In this document: piece after piece, positions 52,894 through 63,824 of the stretch
Numbering within the stretch: the stretch's first letter is position 1
How the letters are laid out: the number at the start of each line of letters is the position of its first letter
Assembly (NCBI RefSeq): GCF_947507565.1
Contig: NC_089191.1
Span: 372,001-436,000, forward strand
Reading direction: 5' to 3'
DNA: 64,000 nt
Source of the DNA: Oscarella lobularis
Lineage: Eukaryota; Porifera; Homoscleromorpha; Homosclerophorida; Oscarellidae
Translations under genes and position numbers: made by a program
The notes under the pieces: model-generated
What the model was told of the DNA's origin: nothing
The model's database searches: none
What the model saw: the letters and a program-made list of their open reading frames with translations, nothing else

Positions 52894-53335
52894 CTTTTTG
52901 TAAACAGGGGGTTCCTGGAGGATGTCAGATAAGTGCCGTGCAATTGTTCATGAGTTGTGTGGCTTTGTTAATGTGTATAGGGGCAATGTTAGGGCAGTCA
53001 ATACTGATAGGTATATAATGGTTCCTAATTGTGTTACATATTTCTAATTAGTTTTCTTAGGGGCATAGGGATGGGAGGAACAATGACAAGGAGATGGGGC
53101 GCGAGGGAGAAGAGGAACAAGCAGGCAGGGAGGAGAAGGAATATCAAGGGATCGATGGTATGTGATGTAGGTAGAGTTTTAGTTATTGAGGGGGTCTCTA
53201 ATTTGTTTCTTTAGATATGTAAGGAAGAAGGATATAAGCAAGGGACGCGTGTGGGAAGGGGAGGGAAAGGAAGGAAAAGCAATCAGAAGGAACGATGGCT
53301 ATGGATGGAGCAAAGGTATGTGATGTAGGTAGAGT
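52894..53335 (+). other. Splice-flanked exon-like cassette, copy 1
   Basis: TTTTTGTAAACAG|GGGGTTCC precedes a stretch with a hydrophobic frame (SAVQLFMSCVALLMCIGAML), followed by GATAG|GTATAT. A second exon-like part (TTTTCTTAG|GGGCATAGGG to GATG|GTATGTG) and a third (CTTTAG|ATATGTAAGG to CAAAG|GTATGTG) follow. This looks like captured gene exons with their splice sites. No family is recognised. Confidence 0.5.
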
Positions 53336-53943
53336 TGTCCTGGGACAATTGTTCCTGGGACAATTTGTCCAGGGACAATTTGTCCTGGGAGAATTTGTCC
53401 TGGGGAGAATTTGTCCTGGGACAAATTGTCCTGGGACAATTTGTCCCCAGGACAAATTGTCCTGGCACAATTTGTCCTGGGGACAATTGGTCCTGGGACA
53501 ACTTGTCCTAGGACAACTTGTCCTAGGACAATTTGTCCTGAGACAATTTGTCCTGGGAACAATTTGTCCTGAGGACATTTTGTCCTGGGGACAATTTGTC
53601 CTGGGGACAATTTGTCCTGGGACAATTTGTCCTGGGATAATTTGTCCTGGGACGATTTGTCCTGGGACAATTTGTCCTGGGACAATTTGTCCTGGGACAA
53701 TTTGTGCTGGGACAATTTGTCCTGGGGACAATTTTTTCCTGGGGACAATTTGTCCTGGGACAATTTGTCCTGGGAGAATTTGTCCTGGGACAATTTGTCC
53801 TGGGGACAATTTGTCCTGAGACAATTTGTCCTTGGACAATTTGTCCTGGGGACAATTTGTCCTGGTGACAATTTGTCCTAGGACAATTTGTCCTGGGGAC
53901 AATTTGTCCTGGGATAATTTTTCCTGGGACAATTTGTTCTGGA
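53336..53943 (+). repeat. 15/16-bp GGACAATTTGTCC array
   Basis: Begins directly after the donor-like GTATGTGATGTAGGTAGAGTT of the cassette. Confidence 0.9.
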
Positions 53944-54930
53944 AATTCTAAATTAATTCAGAATAAATTCGGCATTAGTTCCGAATAAATTTTGCATTAA
54001 TTCAGAATAAATTCTAAATTAATTCAGAATAAATTCTGCATTAATTCAGAATAAATTCTGAATTAATTCTGAATAAATTCTGCATTAATGCAGAAATTAT
54101 TCTAGATTAATGCAGAATAAATTCTGCATTAATTCAGAAAAAATTCTGCATTAATTCAGAATAAATTCTGCATTAATTCAGAATAAATTCTACATTTATT
54201 CGGAATAAATTCTTCATTTATTCAGAATAAATTCCGCATTTATTCTGCATTAATTCAGAATTAATTCTGCATTTATTCAGAATTAATTCTGCATTTATTC
54301 AGAATTTGTCCTGGGGACAATTTGTCCCCAGGACAAATTGTCCTGGCACAATTTGTCCTGGGACAATTTGTCCTGGGACATGTTGTCCTGGGACAATTTT
54401 TCCTGGGGACAATTTTTCCTGGGGACAATTTGTCCCCAGGAGAATTTGTCCTGGGGCAATTTTTCCTTCTACAATTGTTCCTTGAAATTCTAAATTAATT
54501 CAGAATAAATTCTGCATTAATGCAGAATAAATTCCGCATTTATTCTGCATTAATTCAGAATTAATTCTGCATTTATTCAGAATTAATTCTGCATTAATTG
54601 AGAATAAATTCAGCATTAATTCAGAATAAATTCTGCATTAATTCAGAATTAATTCTGAATTAATGCAGAATTTATTCTGAATTATTTCAGAATTAATTCT
54701 AAATAAATGCAGAATTAATTCTAAATTAATGCAGAATAAATGCGGAATTAATGCAAAATTTATTCTCAATTAATGCAGAATTTATTCTCAATTAATGCAG
54801 AATTAATTCTGAATAATGGCAGAAATAATTCTGAATTAATGCAGAATAAATGCGGAATTTATTCTGAATTAATGCAAAATTTATTCTCAATTAATGCAGA
54901 ATTTATTCTCAATTAATGCAGAATTAATTC
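53944..54930. repeat. AT-rich arrays with a short GGACAATTTGTCC block
   Basis: AT-rich 53944-54305, GGACAA family 54306-54482, AT-rich 54483-54930. Confidence 0.85.
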
Positions 54931-55127
54931 TCCCTTTGCCTTTTTCTTTCTCCCTTTTGCCTTCTCCTTTGCCTTTTGCCTTCTCCCTTTTGCCTTTTGC
55001 CTTCTCCCTTTGCCTTTTGCCTTCTCCCTTTTGCCTTTTGCCTTCTCCCTTTGCCTTTTGCCTTCTCCCTTTGCCTTTTGCCTTCTCCCTTTGCCTTTTG
55101 CCTTCTCCTTTGCCTTTTGCCTTCTCC
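54931..55127 (+). repeat. 20-bp pyrimidine-rich array, short copy
   Basis: About ten units, again ending in TTTTTGTAAACAG before the second cassette. Confidence 0.9.
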
Positions 55128-55895
55128 CTTTTTGTAAACAGGGGGTTCCTGGAGGATGTCAGATAAGTGCCGTGCAATTGTTTATGAGTTGTGTGGCTTT
55201 GTTAATGTGTATAGGGGCAATGTTAGGGCAGAGTCAATACTGATAGGTATATAATGGTTCCTAATTGTGTTACATATTTCTAATTAGTTTTCTTAGGGGC
55301 ATAGGGATGGGAGGAACAATGACAAGGAGATGGGGCGCGAGGGAGAAGAGGAACAAGCAGGCAGGGAGGAGAAGGAATATCAAGGGATCGATGGTATGTG
55401 ATGTAGGTAGAGTTTTAGTTATTGAGGGGTCTCTAATTCGTTTTATAGATGTGTAAGAGCGTAAGGAAGAATGATACGAGCAACGGATGCGAGTGGGAAG
55501 AGAAGGATTGGAAGGGAAGGCAATCAGAAGGGAGGATGACTATCGAGGGGGCAAAGGTATGTGATGTAGGTAGAGTTTTAGTTATTGAGGGGTCTCTAAT
55601 TCGTTTCTTTAGATGTGTAAGAGCGTAAGAAAGAAGGATATAAGCAAGGGACGCGAGTGAGAGGGGAGGGAAAGGAAGGAAAAACAATCAGAAGGAACGA
55701 TGGGTATGGATGGGGCAAAGGTATGTGATGTAGGTAGAGTTTTAGTTATTGAGGGGTCTCTAATTTGTTTCTTTAGATATGTAAGGAAGAAGGATATAAG
55801 CAAGGGACGCGTGTGGGAAGGGGAGGAAAGGAAGGGAAGGCAATCAGAAGGAAGGATGACTCTCGAGGGGGCAAAGGTATGTGATGTAGGTAGAG
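55128..55895 (+). other. Splice-flanked exon-like cassettes, copy 2, with tandem third exon
   Basis: Repeats the 52894-53335 cassette. Its last part is amplified: units of about 160 bp, each with TTTAG, an A/G-rich exon-like stretch, GGCAAAG|GTATGTGATGTAGGTAGAG and a short spacer, at about 55400, 55555, 55720 and 55880. Confidence 0.55.
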
Positions 55896-56270
55896 TTGTC
55901 CTGGGGACAATTGTCCTGGGACAATTGGTCCTGGGACAATTTGTCCAGGGACAATTTGTCCTGGGACTATTTGTCCTGGGACAATTTGTCATGGGACTAT
56001 TTGTCCTGCGAGAATTTGTCCTGGGGAGAATTTGTCCTGGGACAAATTGTCCTGGGACAATTTGTCCCCAGGACAATTTGTCCTGGGACAATTTGTCCTG
56101 GGGACAATTTTTCCTGGGACAATTTGTCCTAGGGACAATTTGTCCTAAGGACAATTTGTCCTGGGACAATTTGTCTTGGGACAATTTTTCCTGGGGACAA
56201 TTTGTCTTGGGGACAATTTGTCCTGGGGACAATTTGTCCTGGGACAATTTGTCCTGGGACAATTTGTCCT
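55896..56270 (+). repeat. 15/16-bp GGACAATTTGTCC array
   Basis: Starts directly after the last cassette donor. Confidence 0.9.
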
Positions 56271-57140
56271 TACAGGAGAGACCCGTTGGCTAGCCCCCTG
56301 TAATTTCGCTGCAGTTTATTACAGGAGAGAACCGTTGGCTAGCCCCCTGTAATTTCGCTGTAATTTATTACAGGAGAGACTCGTTGGCTAACCCCCTGTA
56401 ATTTCGCTGTAATTTATTACAGGAGAGACCCGTTGGCTAGCCCCTGTAATTTCGCTGTAATTTATTACAGGAGAGACGCGTTTGCTAGCCCCTGTATTTT
56501 CGCTGTAGTTTATTACAGGAGAGAACCGTTGGCTAGCTCCTGTAATTTCGCTGTAATTTATTACAGGAGAGACTTGTTGGCTAACCTTCTGTAATTTAGC
56601 TGATATTTATTACAGGAGAGACCCGTTGGCTAGCCCCCTGTAATTTCGCTGTTGTTTATTACAGGAGAGACCCGTTGGCTAGCCCCCTGTAATTTCGCTG
56701 TAGTTTATTAAAGGAGAGACCCGTTGGCTAGCCCCCTTTAATTTCGCTGTAATTTATTACAGGAGAGACCCGTTGGCTAACCCCGTGTAATTTCGTTGTA
56801 GTTTATTAAAAGAGAGATGGCTAGCCCCCTGTAATTTCGCTGTAATTTATTATTAGGAGAGACCCGTTGTCTAGCCCCTGTAATTTCGCTGTAATTTATT
56901 ACAGGAGAGACCCGTTGGCTAGCCCCCTGTAATTTCGCTGTAATTTATTACAGGAGAGACTTGTTGGCTAACCCCCTGTAATTTCGCTGTAATTTATTAC
57001 AGGAGAGACCCGTTGGCTAACCCCCTGTAATTTCGCTGTAATTTATTGCAGGAGAGACCCGTTAGCTAGCCCCTGTAATTTCGCTGTAATTTATTACAGT
57101 AGAGACCCGTTGGCTAACCCCCTGTAATTTCGCTGTAATT
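56271..57140 (-). repeat. 49-bp-family tandem array, orientation B (about 18 copies)
   Basis: Unit TTACAGGAGAGACCCGTTGG CTAGCCCCCTGTAATTTCGC. It is the reverse complement of the outer 49-bp arrays but a distinct subfamily (GAGACCCGTTGG in place of GAGAAGAGTTGG). Confidence 0.9.
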
Positions 57141-57510
57141 TTTATGAGAATTTGTCCTGGGGACAATTTGTCGTGGGACAATTTGTCCTGTGACAATTTG
57201 TCCTGGGGCAATTTGTCCTGGGACAATTTGTCCTGGGGACAATTTGTCCTGGGGACAATTTGTCCTGGGACAATTTGTTTTGGGACAATTTGTCCTGGGA
57301 CAATTTGTTTTGGGACAATTTGTCCTGGGACAATTTGTTTTGGGACAATTTGTCCTGGGACAATTTGTTTTGGGACAATTTGTCCTGGGACAACTTTTCC
57401 TGGGACAATTTGTCCTGGGGACAATTTGTCCTGGGGACAATTTGTCCTGGGACAATTTGTCCTGGGACAATTTGTCCTGAGGACAATTTGTCCTGGTACA
57501 ATTTGTCCTA
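57141..57510 (+). repeat. 15/16-bp GGACAATTTGTCC array
   Basis: Includes a sub-array alternating TTTGTTTTGGGACAA and TTTGTCCTGGGACAA four times (30-bp period). Confidence 0.9.
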
Positions 57511-59622
57511 GCCGTTGTAGTCGTTGTAGCCTTTGTAGTAGTTGTAGCCGTTGTAGTAGTTGTAGCCGTTGTAGTAGTTGTAGCCTTTGTAGCCGTTGTA
57601 GTAGTTGTAGCCGTTGTAGCCGTTGTAGTCGTTGTAGTAGTTGTAGCCTTTGTAGTAGTTGTAGCCTTTGTAGTAGTTGTAGCCTTTGTAGTAGTTGTAG
57701 CCGTTGTGGTAGTTGTAGCCTTTGTAGTAGTTGTAGCCTTTGTAGTAGTTGTAGCCTTTGTAGTAGTTGTAGCCTTTGTAGTAGTTGTAGCCGTTGTAGT
57801 AGTTGTAGCCGTTGTAGCCGTTGTAGTCGTTGTAGCCGTTGTAGTCGTTGTAGCCGTTGTAGCCGTTGTAGCCGTTGTAGTAGTTGTAGCCTTTGTAGCC
57901 GTTGTAGTCGTTGTAGCCGTTGTAGTAGTTGTAGCCGTTGTAGCCGTTGTAGTAGTTGTAGTCGTTTTAGCCGTTGTAGCCGTTGTAGTAGTTGTAGCCG
58001 TTGTAGTCGTTGTAGCCTTTGTAGCCGTTGTAGTTGTTGTAGCCTTTGTAGCCGTTGTAGCCGTTGTAGCCGTTGTAGTAGTTGTAGCCGTTGTAGCCGT
58101 TGTAGTAGTTGTAGTCGTTGTAGCCGTTGTAGCCGTTGTAGTTGTTGTAGCCTTTGTAGCCGTTGTAGCCGTTGTAGCCGTTGTAGTCGTTGTAGCCGTT
58201 GTAGCCGTTGTAGTAGTTGTAGTCGTTGTAGCCGTTGTAGCCGTTGTAGTTGTTGTAGCCTTTGTAGCCTTTGTAGCCGTTGTAGCCGTTGTAGTAGTTG
58301 TAGCCGTTGTAGCCGTTGTAGTAGTTGTAGCCGTTGTAGTCGTTGTAGCCTTTGTAGCCGTTGTAGTTGTTGTAGCCTTTGTAGCCGTTGTAGCCGTTGT
58401 AGCCGTTGTAGTAGTTGTAGCCGTTGTAGCCGTTGTAGTAGTTGTAGTCGTTGTAGCCGTTGTAGCCGTTGTAGTTGTTGTAGCCTTTGTAGCCGTTGTA
58501 GCCGTTGTAGTCGTTGTAGCCGTTGTAGCCGTTGTAGTAGTTGTAGTCGTTGTAGCCGTTGTAGCCGTTGTAGCCGTTGTAGTTGTTGTAGCCTTTGTAG
58601 CCGTTGTAGCCGTTGTAGCCGTTGTAGTAGTTGTAGCCGTTGTAGCCGTTGTAGTAGTTGTAGTCGTTGTAGCCGTTGTAGCCGTTGTAGTTGTTGTAGC
58701 CTTTGTAGCCGTTGTAGCCGTTGTAGCCGTTGTAGTAGTTGTAGCCGTTGTAGCCGTTGTAGTAGTTGTAGTCGTTGTAGCCGTTGTAGCCGTTGTAGTA
58801 GTTGTAGCCGTTGTAGTAGTTGTAGTAGTTGTAGTCGTTGTAGCCGTTGCAGCCGTTGTAGTCGTTGTAGCCGTTGTAGCCGTTGTAGTTGTTGTAGCCT
58901 TTGTAGCCGTTGTAGCCGTTGTAGCCGTTGTAGTAGTTGTAGCCGTTGTAGCCGTTGTAGTAGTTGTAGTCGTTGTAGTAGTTGTAGCCTTTGTAGCCGT
59001 TGTAGTTGTTGTAGCCTTTGTAGCCGTTGTAGCCGTTGTAGCCGTTGTAGTAGTTGTAGTCGTTGTAGCCGTTGTAGCCGTTGTAGTTGTTGTAGCCGTT
59101 GTAGCCGTTGTAGTAGTTGTAGCCGTTGTAGCCGTTGTAGTAGTTGTAGTCGTTGTAGCCGTTGTAGCCGTTGTAGTAGTTGTAGCCGTTGTAGTCGTTG
59201 TAGTAGTTGTAGCCGTTGTAGCCGTTGTAGCCGTTGTAGTAGTTGTAGCCGTTGTAGTAGTTGTAGCCTTTGTAGCCGTTGTAGTTGTTGTAGCCTTTGT
59301 AGCCGTTGTAGCCGTTGTAGTAGTTGTAGCCGTTGTAGTAGTTGTAGCCTTTGTAGTAGTTGTAGTAGTTGTAGTCGTTGTAGCCGTTGTAGCCGTTGTA
59401 GCCGTTGTAGCCGTTGTAGTAGTTGTAGCCGTTGTAGCCGTTGTAGTAGTTGTAGTCGTTGTAGCCGTTGTAGCCGTTGTAGTAGTTGTAGCCGTTGTAG
59501 TAGTTGTAGCCTTTGTAGTAGTTACATGTAGCCTTTGTAGTAGTTGTAGCCTTTGTAGTAGTTGTAGCCGTTGTAGTCGTTGTAGCCGTTGTAGTCGTTG
59601 TAGCCTTTGTAGCCGTTGTAGT
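57511..59622 (+). repeat. 9-bp tandem array (GTAGCCGTT family), 2.1 kb
   Basis: Same unit and strand as 39892-40318. Longer patterns of about 100 bp recur inside it. A 795-codon open frame across it is a by-product of the stop-free unit. Confidence 0.93.
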
Positions 59623-60762
59623 GTAATAAATTACAGTGAAATTACAAGGGACTGCCAACTCAACTCCCTTGTAATAAATTACAGTGAAATTACAAGGGAC
59701 TAGCCAACTCTTCTCCCCTGTAATAAATTACAGTAAAATTACAAGGGACTAGCCAACACTTCTTTCCTGTAATAAATTACAGTCAATTTACAAGGGACTA
59801 GCCAACACTTCTTTCCTGTAACAAATTACAGTGAAATTACAAGGGACTAGCAAACACTTCTTTCCTGTAATAAATTACAGTGAAATTACAAGGGACTAGC
59901 CAACTCAATTCCGTTGTACTAAATTACAGTGAAATTACAAGGGACTAGCCAACTCTTCTCCCCTGTAATAAATTACAGTGAAATTACAAGGGACTAGCCA
60001 ACAGTTCTTTCCTGTAATAAATTACAGTGAATTTACAAGGGACTAGCCAACACTTCTCCCCTGTAATAAATAACAGTGATATTACAAGGAACTAGCGAAC
60101 AATTCTTTCCTGTAATAAATTACAGTGAAATTACAAGGGACTAGCCAACTCTTCTCCCATGTAATAAATTACAGTGAAATTACAATGGGCTGGCCAAGCC
60201 TTCTCCCCTGTAATAAATTACAGTGAAATTACAAGGGACTAGCCAACTCTTCTCCCCTGTAATAAATTATAGTGAAATTACAAGGGACTAGCAAACACTT
60301 CTTTCCTGTAATAAATTACAGTGAAATTACAAGGGACTAGCCAACTCAACTCCCTTGTAATAAATTACAGTGAAATTACAAGGGGCTGGCCAAGCCTTCT
60401 CCCCTGTAATAAATTACAGTGAAATTCCAATGAACTAGCCAACTCTTCTCCCCTGTAATAAATTACAGTGATATTACAAGGAACTAGCCAAAAATTCTTT
60501 CCTGTAATAAATTACAGTGAAATTACAAGGGACTAGCCAACTCAATTCCCTTGTAATAAATTACAGTGAAATTACAAGGGGCTGGCCAAGCCTTCTCGCC
60601 TGTAATAAATTACAGTGAAATTACAAGGGACTAGCCAACTCAATTCCCTTGTAATAAATTACAGCGAAATTACAAGGGGCTGGCCAAGCCTTCTCCCCTG
60701 TAATAATTTAGAGTGAAATTACAAGGGACTAGCCAACTCTTCTCCCCTGTACTAAATTACAC
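59623..60762 (+). repeat. 49-bp tandem array, orientation A (about 23 copies)
   Basis: Same orientation and subfamily as 39383-39891, so the two ends of the block match. Confidence 0.92.
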
Positions 60763-60959
60763 AATAGGAATGTCAAATGCACTCTCAGGCTAACTACGGA
60801 TCCTAACCATGAAAATTTAAATTTAGCGCGGTCGGTGGGTGGGATCGATATATCGACCCTGGTTCTTGTAACAGACATTGTTAGAAACAATAAAAAAAGG
60901 ATTTTGCATGTACATAAACCATGCATAAACAAGGTGCTATCGCGCGCTACAGAAGAAAG

Positions 60960-62404
60960 ATGGCTGACAAACAGCGGCGTCGATCTAGCGAGTCCGCCGA
61001 AGTAGAAACGGGCTTGAGCTTGCACCACATCGACAAGGCGCACGTCAACCACACGCTCTTCGAACCGAGCAAAGCGGTGCGCGTCGAATCGCACGTTTCG
61101 AGCATGGAAGAGTATCGTCGCCTCTACGATCAATCCATCAGCGATCCGGCGCTCTTCTGGAGCTCCATTGCAAAGCAATTCTACTGGAAAGAGCCGTGGA
61201 ACGACGCGACAGTCCACTCGTACAACTTCGATCGTCGAAACGGGAAGATATTCGTCGAATGGTTCAAAGGCGGCAAAACGAATGTCTGCTACAACGTACT
61301 CGATCATCAGATCAAAGCAAAGGGCTCGGGAGATCGAGTTGCATTCTATTGGTCAGTAGAGAGTACACATAATTAGGCCAGAGATAATATTATATAACCT
61401 AAAACGAGANNNNNNNNNNNNNNNNNNNNNNNNNNNNNNNNNNNNNNNNNNNNNNNNNNNNNNNNNNNNNNNNNNNNNNNNNNNNNNNNNNNNNNNNNNN
61501 NNNNNNNNNNNNNNNNNNNNNNNNNNNNNNNNNNNNNNNNNNNNNNNNNNNNNNNNNNNNNNNNNNNNNNNNNNNNNNNNNNNNNNNNNNNNNNNNNNNN
61601 NNNNNNNNNCATTTGAACGGCACTGCATTTCTATATAAAACTTCGTGGGTGGGCGCAGTGTCTAAAGAAACCGTGGCCTGGCATTATGAGAACGGTCTAC
61701 GGCGATCACGATCGCTTTGAAAGCACCTACTTCGATCTCTTCAAGGGATACTATTTTACAGGAGACGGTAAATAAAATCGTACGTGGTTTCCGAGATTGA
61801 CTTTTGGATACGTACGTAGGAGCGTTTAGAGATAGGGACGGCTATTACTGGATCACTGGTCGTGCCGACGACGTGATCAATGTGTCTGGTCATCGCATTG
61901 GTACTGCTGAAGTGGAAAGCGCACTAGTCGAGCATCCAAGCGTAGTTGAAGCTGCTGTGGTAGGGGGAAAGAAATAGAGTAAGAGATAGCAGAAGAATTG
62001 ACGTCATCCTTTAGGTAGGTAGACCGCATGAGGTGAAAACGGAGTCAATGTACTGTTTCGTCACTCTGAAACAGGTAGATGGCATCAATATTATTAGTTG
62101 TCTATAGAAATATACTTAGGGAGCTGTTTTCGACGAGACAGTCATAAAAGAATTGAAGCTAAAAGGTACGTTAGTGGTTTGGCCCAATACCTGCATACGA
62201 AATTCCCTAGTTCGAGAGAAAATCGGTCCCTTTGCCACCCCCGACGTCGTTCAAAATGCCCCCGCTTTGCCCAAGACACGCTCCGGTAAGATCATGCGAC
62301 GCATATTGCGCAAAGTGGCGCAGAACGACCGAAACATGGGCGACGTTTCGACTCTCGCCGATTCGTCGGTCGTCGAAGAGCTCTTCACTAACAGAATTGA
62401 TTAG
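60960..62404 (+). CDS. ACSS2: Acetyl-CoA synthetase, cytosolic/nuclear type (interrupted by assembly gap)
   Basis: Makes acetyl-CoA from acetate, ATP and CoA. N-terminus [18 protein letters not shown] (an alternative Met lies at 60921), then [55 protein letters not shown] and DRVAFYW up to 61351. After the gap: [76 protein letters not shown] and [16 protein letters not shown], where the Lys is the conserved acetyl-regulated residue. TAG at 62402-62404. Roughly 400 central residues (the AMP/acetate-binding lobe) are absent, so the gap must be larger than its 200 Ns. Confidence 0.92.
61410..61609. other. Assembly gap (200 N)
   Basis: Exactly 200 Ns, a placeholder length. The missing ACSS2 coding sequence alone would need more than 1 kb. 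Confidence 0.99.
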
Positions 62405-62556
62405 GAGAGGATCGCAGAATCCTCGCGCCTTCATTGTTTTCATCGAGTCCTTTTTCTTGTAATGGTCTGAAGATTTTATGTATTTGATGGACGATCGATG
62501 TGTTATTAGAACTAGAAACCTCTAGTCACAATACTCGGGCTAAGATGTACCTACTC

Positions 62557-63636
62557 TTAATTAATAGGTTTCTTCTTTAGTGCATCTACTTTTATAAGGT
62601 ATCCATCGACAGTCGACGTTTTCTCCGCATACGAAATCGGTTTGTGTCGCAAATCGACGATTTCCCCGCCGACCGATCGAACGATAGCGTCTCCGGCGCA
62701 CAAACTAGTGACGCCAGTCTTTCGATAGCTGAAAAATTCAGAAAACAAACCCTCTTCGCTTTTCACTACGCTCGGATTCGTCAGCAACGTCAGCACAGCA
62801 TAATCGTCGCCTCCCTCGACGGGAGAAACGGCGCTCGATCCAACACGTTTCTTCGCTTCATCGACGTGATTTGCGGCGGCTCCGTACGCCGGCGCTCCGC
62901 GTCGCAGCGAAATTTCCTCAGCGCGCTCCTTTCGTCCAATCGCGCCCCAAATGCTTCGCCTCAAAAACGGCTGATAGATGATTCCAGCCGCCGGATGAGA
63001 CTTGTACAGAATGCACGCGGACGTCGTGACGTGGTGAAGCGAATTCGATATCAGTTGGGGTATTGAATCAATTGGATTAAGAATAATTTCAATGTCTTTG
63101 TTCATTGTTGCAGCGTCTTCGACTTTGCACGAGGTCAAGTCCTTCATTCCAGAGTCTTTGGCTCGGATTGGTGCTATTCCGTCCAGTACGCGTCCTCTTA
63201 CGTCTGAAACGGCGACGTTTGGCCAGAATCGTTTGAGAACGCCCACAATACGACTCAAAGACGCTTTAACGCTCACGTCTCCCTGCTCGTTTTCGCCAAT
63301 TGTTTGTTTGATGATTCGTATCTCTTCGCCGGCCTGTTTGATTCCAGTACGCAGTACACAGAGCAGAGACTCCAGAGAGAATTCAGGTATCTCGTATACG
63401 GTTGTTTTAGTGGGAGCAGTATCATTAGCAATAGCTAATGACTCTGCAGCCTTCTGATAGATGCCACGGGTGCCACTGTCAAAGTGCTCAGGCTTTAGTC
63501 TTTGGTTTACCACTGGCGTCTTGTAGAGGACGTTTGCAAACATATAACCGCCTAGGAGAGAGAATAGGAGAAATACGACGAGCGTGGGCCATCGCAATCG
63601 ACGTCGACATCTCGCCCAGGTCACCATGGAGGGCAA
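62557..63636 (-). CDS. BPNT2/IMPAD1-like Golgi membrane protein, probable pseudoenzyme
   Basis: Single-exon, 359 aa, with an N-terminal signal-anchor (LVVFLLFSLLGGYMFANVLY) as in the Golgi PAP phosphatase BPNT2. The inositol-monophosphatase fold is visible: LRTGIKQAGEEIR, ILNPIDSIPQLI, AAGIIYQPFLRRSIWGAIG, VVKSEEG and SLCAGDAIVRSVGGEIVDL. Catalytic motifs are altered: DP(L/I)D.T is NPIDSI, the EE.. metal loop is not found, and WD..AG is SLCAG. Metal-dependent hydrolysis is therefore unlikely (inference). A CACGTG at 63667-63672 lies 31 bp upstream. Convergent with ACSS2 across 152 bp. Confidence 0.75.
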   Translation of the reverse strand: MPSMVTWARCRRRLRWPTLVVFLLFSLLGGYMFANVLYKTPVVNQRLKPEHFDSGTRGIYQKAAESLAIANDTAPTKTTVYEIPEFSLESLLCVLRTGIKQAGEEIRIIKQTIGENEQGDVSVKASLSRIVGVLKRFWPNVAVSDVRGRVLDGIAPIRAKDSGMKDLTSCKVEDAATMNKDIEIILNPIDSIPQLISNSLHHVTTSACILYKSHPAAGIIYQPFLRRSIWGAIGRKERAEEISLRRGAPAYGAAANHVDEAKKRVGSSAVSPVEGGDDYAVLTLLTNPSVVKSEEGLFSEFFSYRKTGVTSLCAGDAIVRSVGGEIVDLRHKPISYAEKTSTVDGYLIKVDALKKKPIN

Positions 63637-63824
63637 AGCAAAGCAATCGACACGCCTTCTCTATCACACGTGAGATTATTATTATTATGCATGTCGCGCA
63701 TACAGTACAACACCAAAAACGTAATGCATCAGCAAAAAGTTAGGTCTATAAACACGTGACAACAAGTAGACCAAATTCAATATATTTGATGCTAGCTTTA
63801 AATTTAAAAATTCTTTTTTTCTTC

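Noticed and set aside
51792..53018. KGKGRRQKAKGE / FAFCLLPLP repeat proteins of about 380 codons
   Set aside because: Products of the 20-bp pyrimidine-rich array read on either strand.
57144..59703. 795- and 665-codon frames (CSRCSS and VVAVV repeats)
   Set aside because: Translation of the stop-free 9-bp repeat; base composition and periodicity are those of the satellite.
39383..60762. CRISPR-like array
   Set aside because: Units are directly adjacent or degenerate, with no unique spacers and no cas genes, in a eukaryotic genome.
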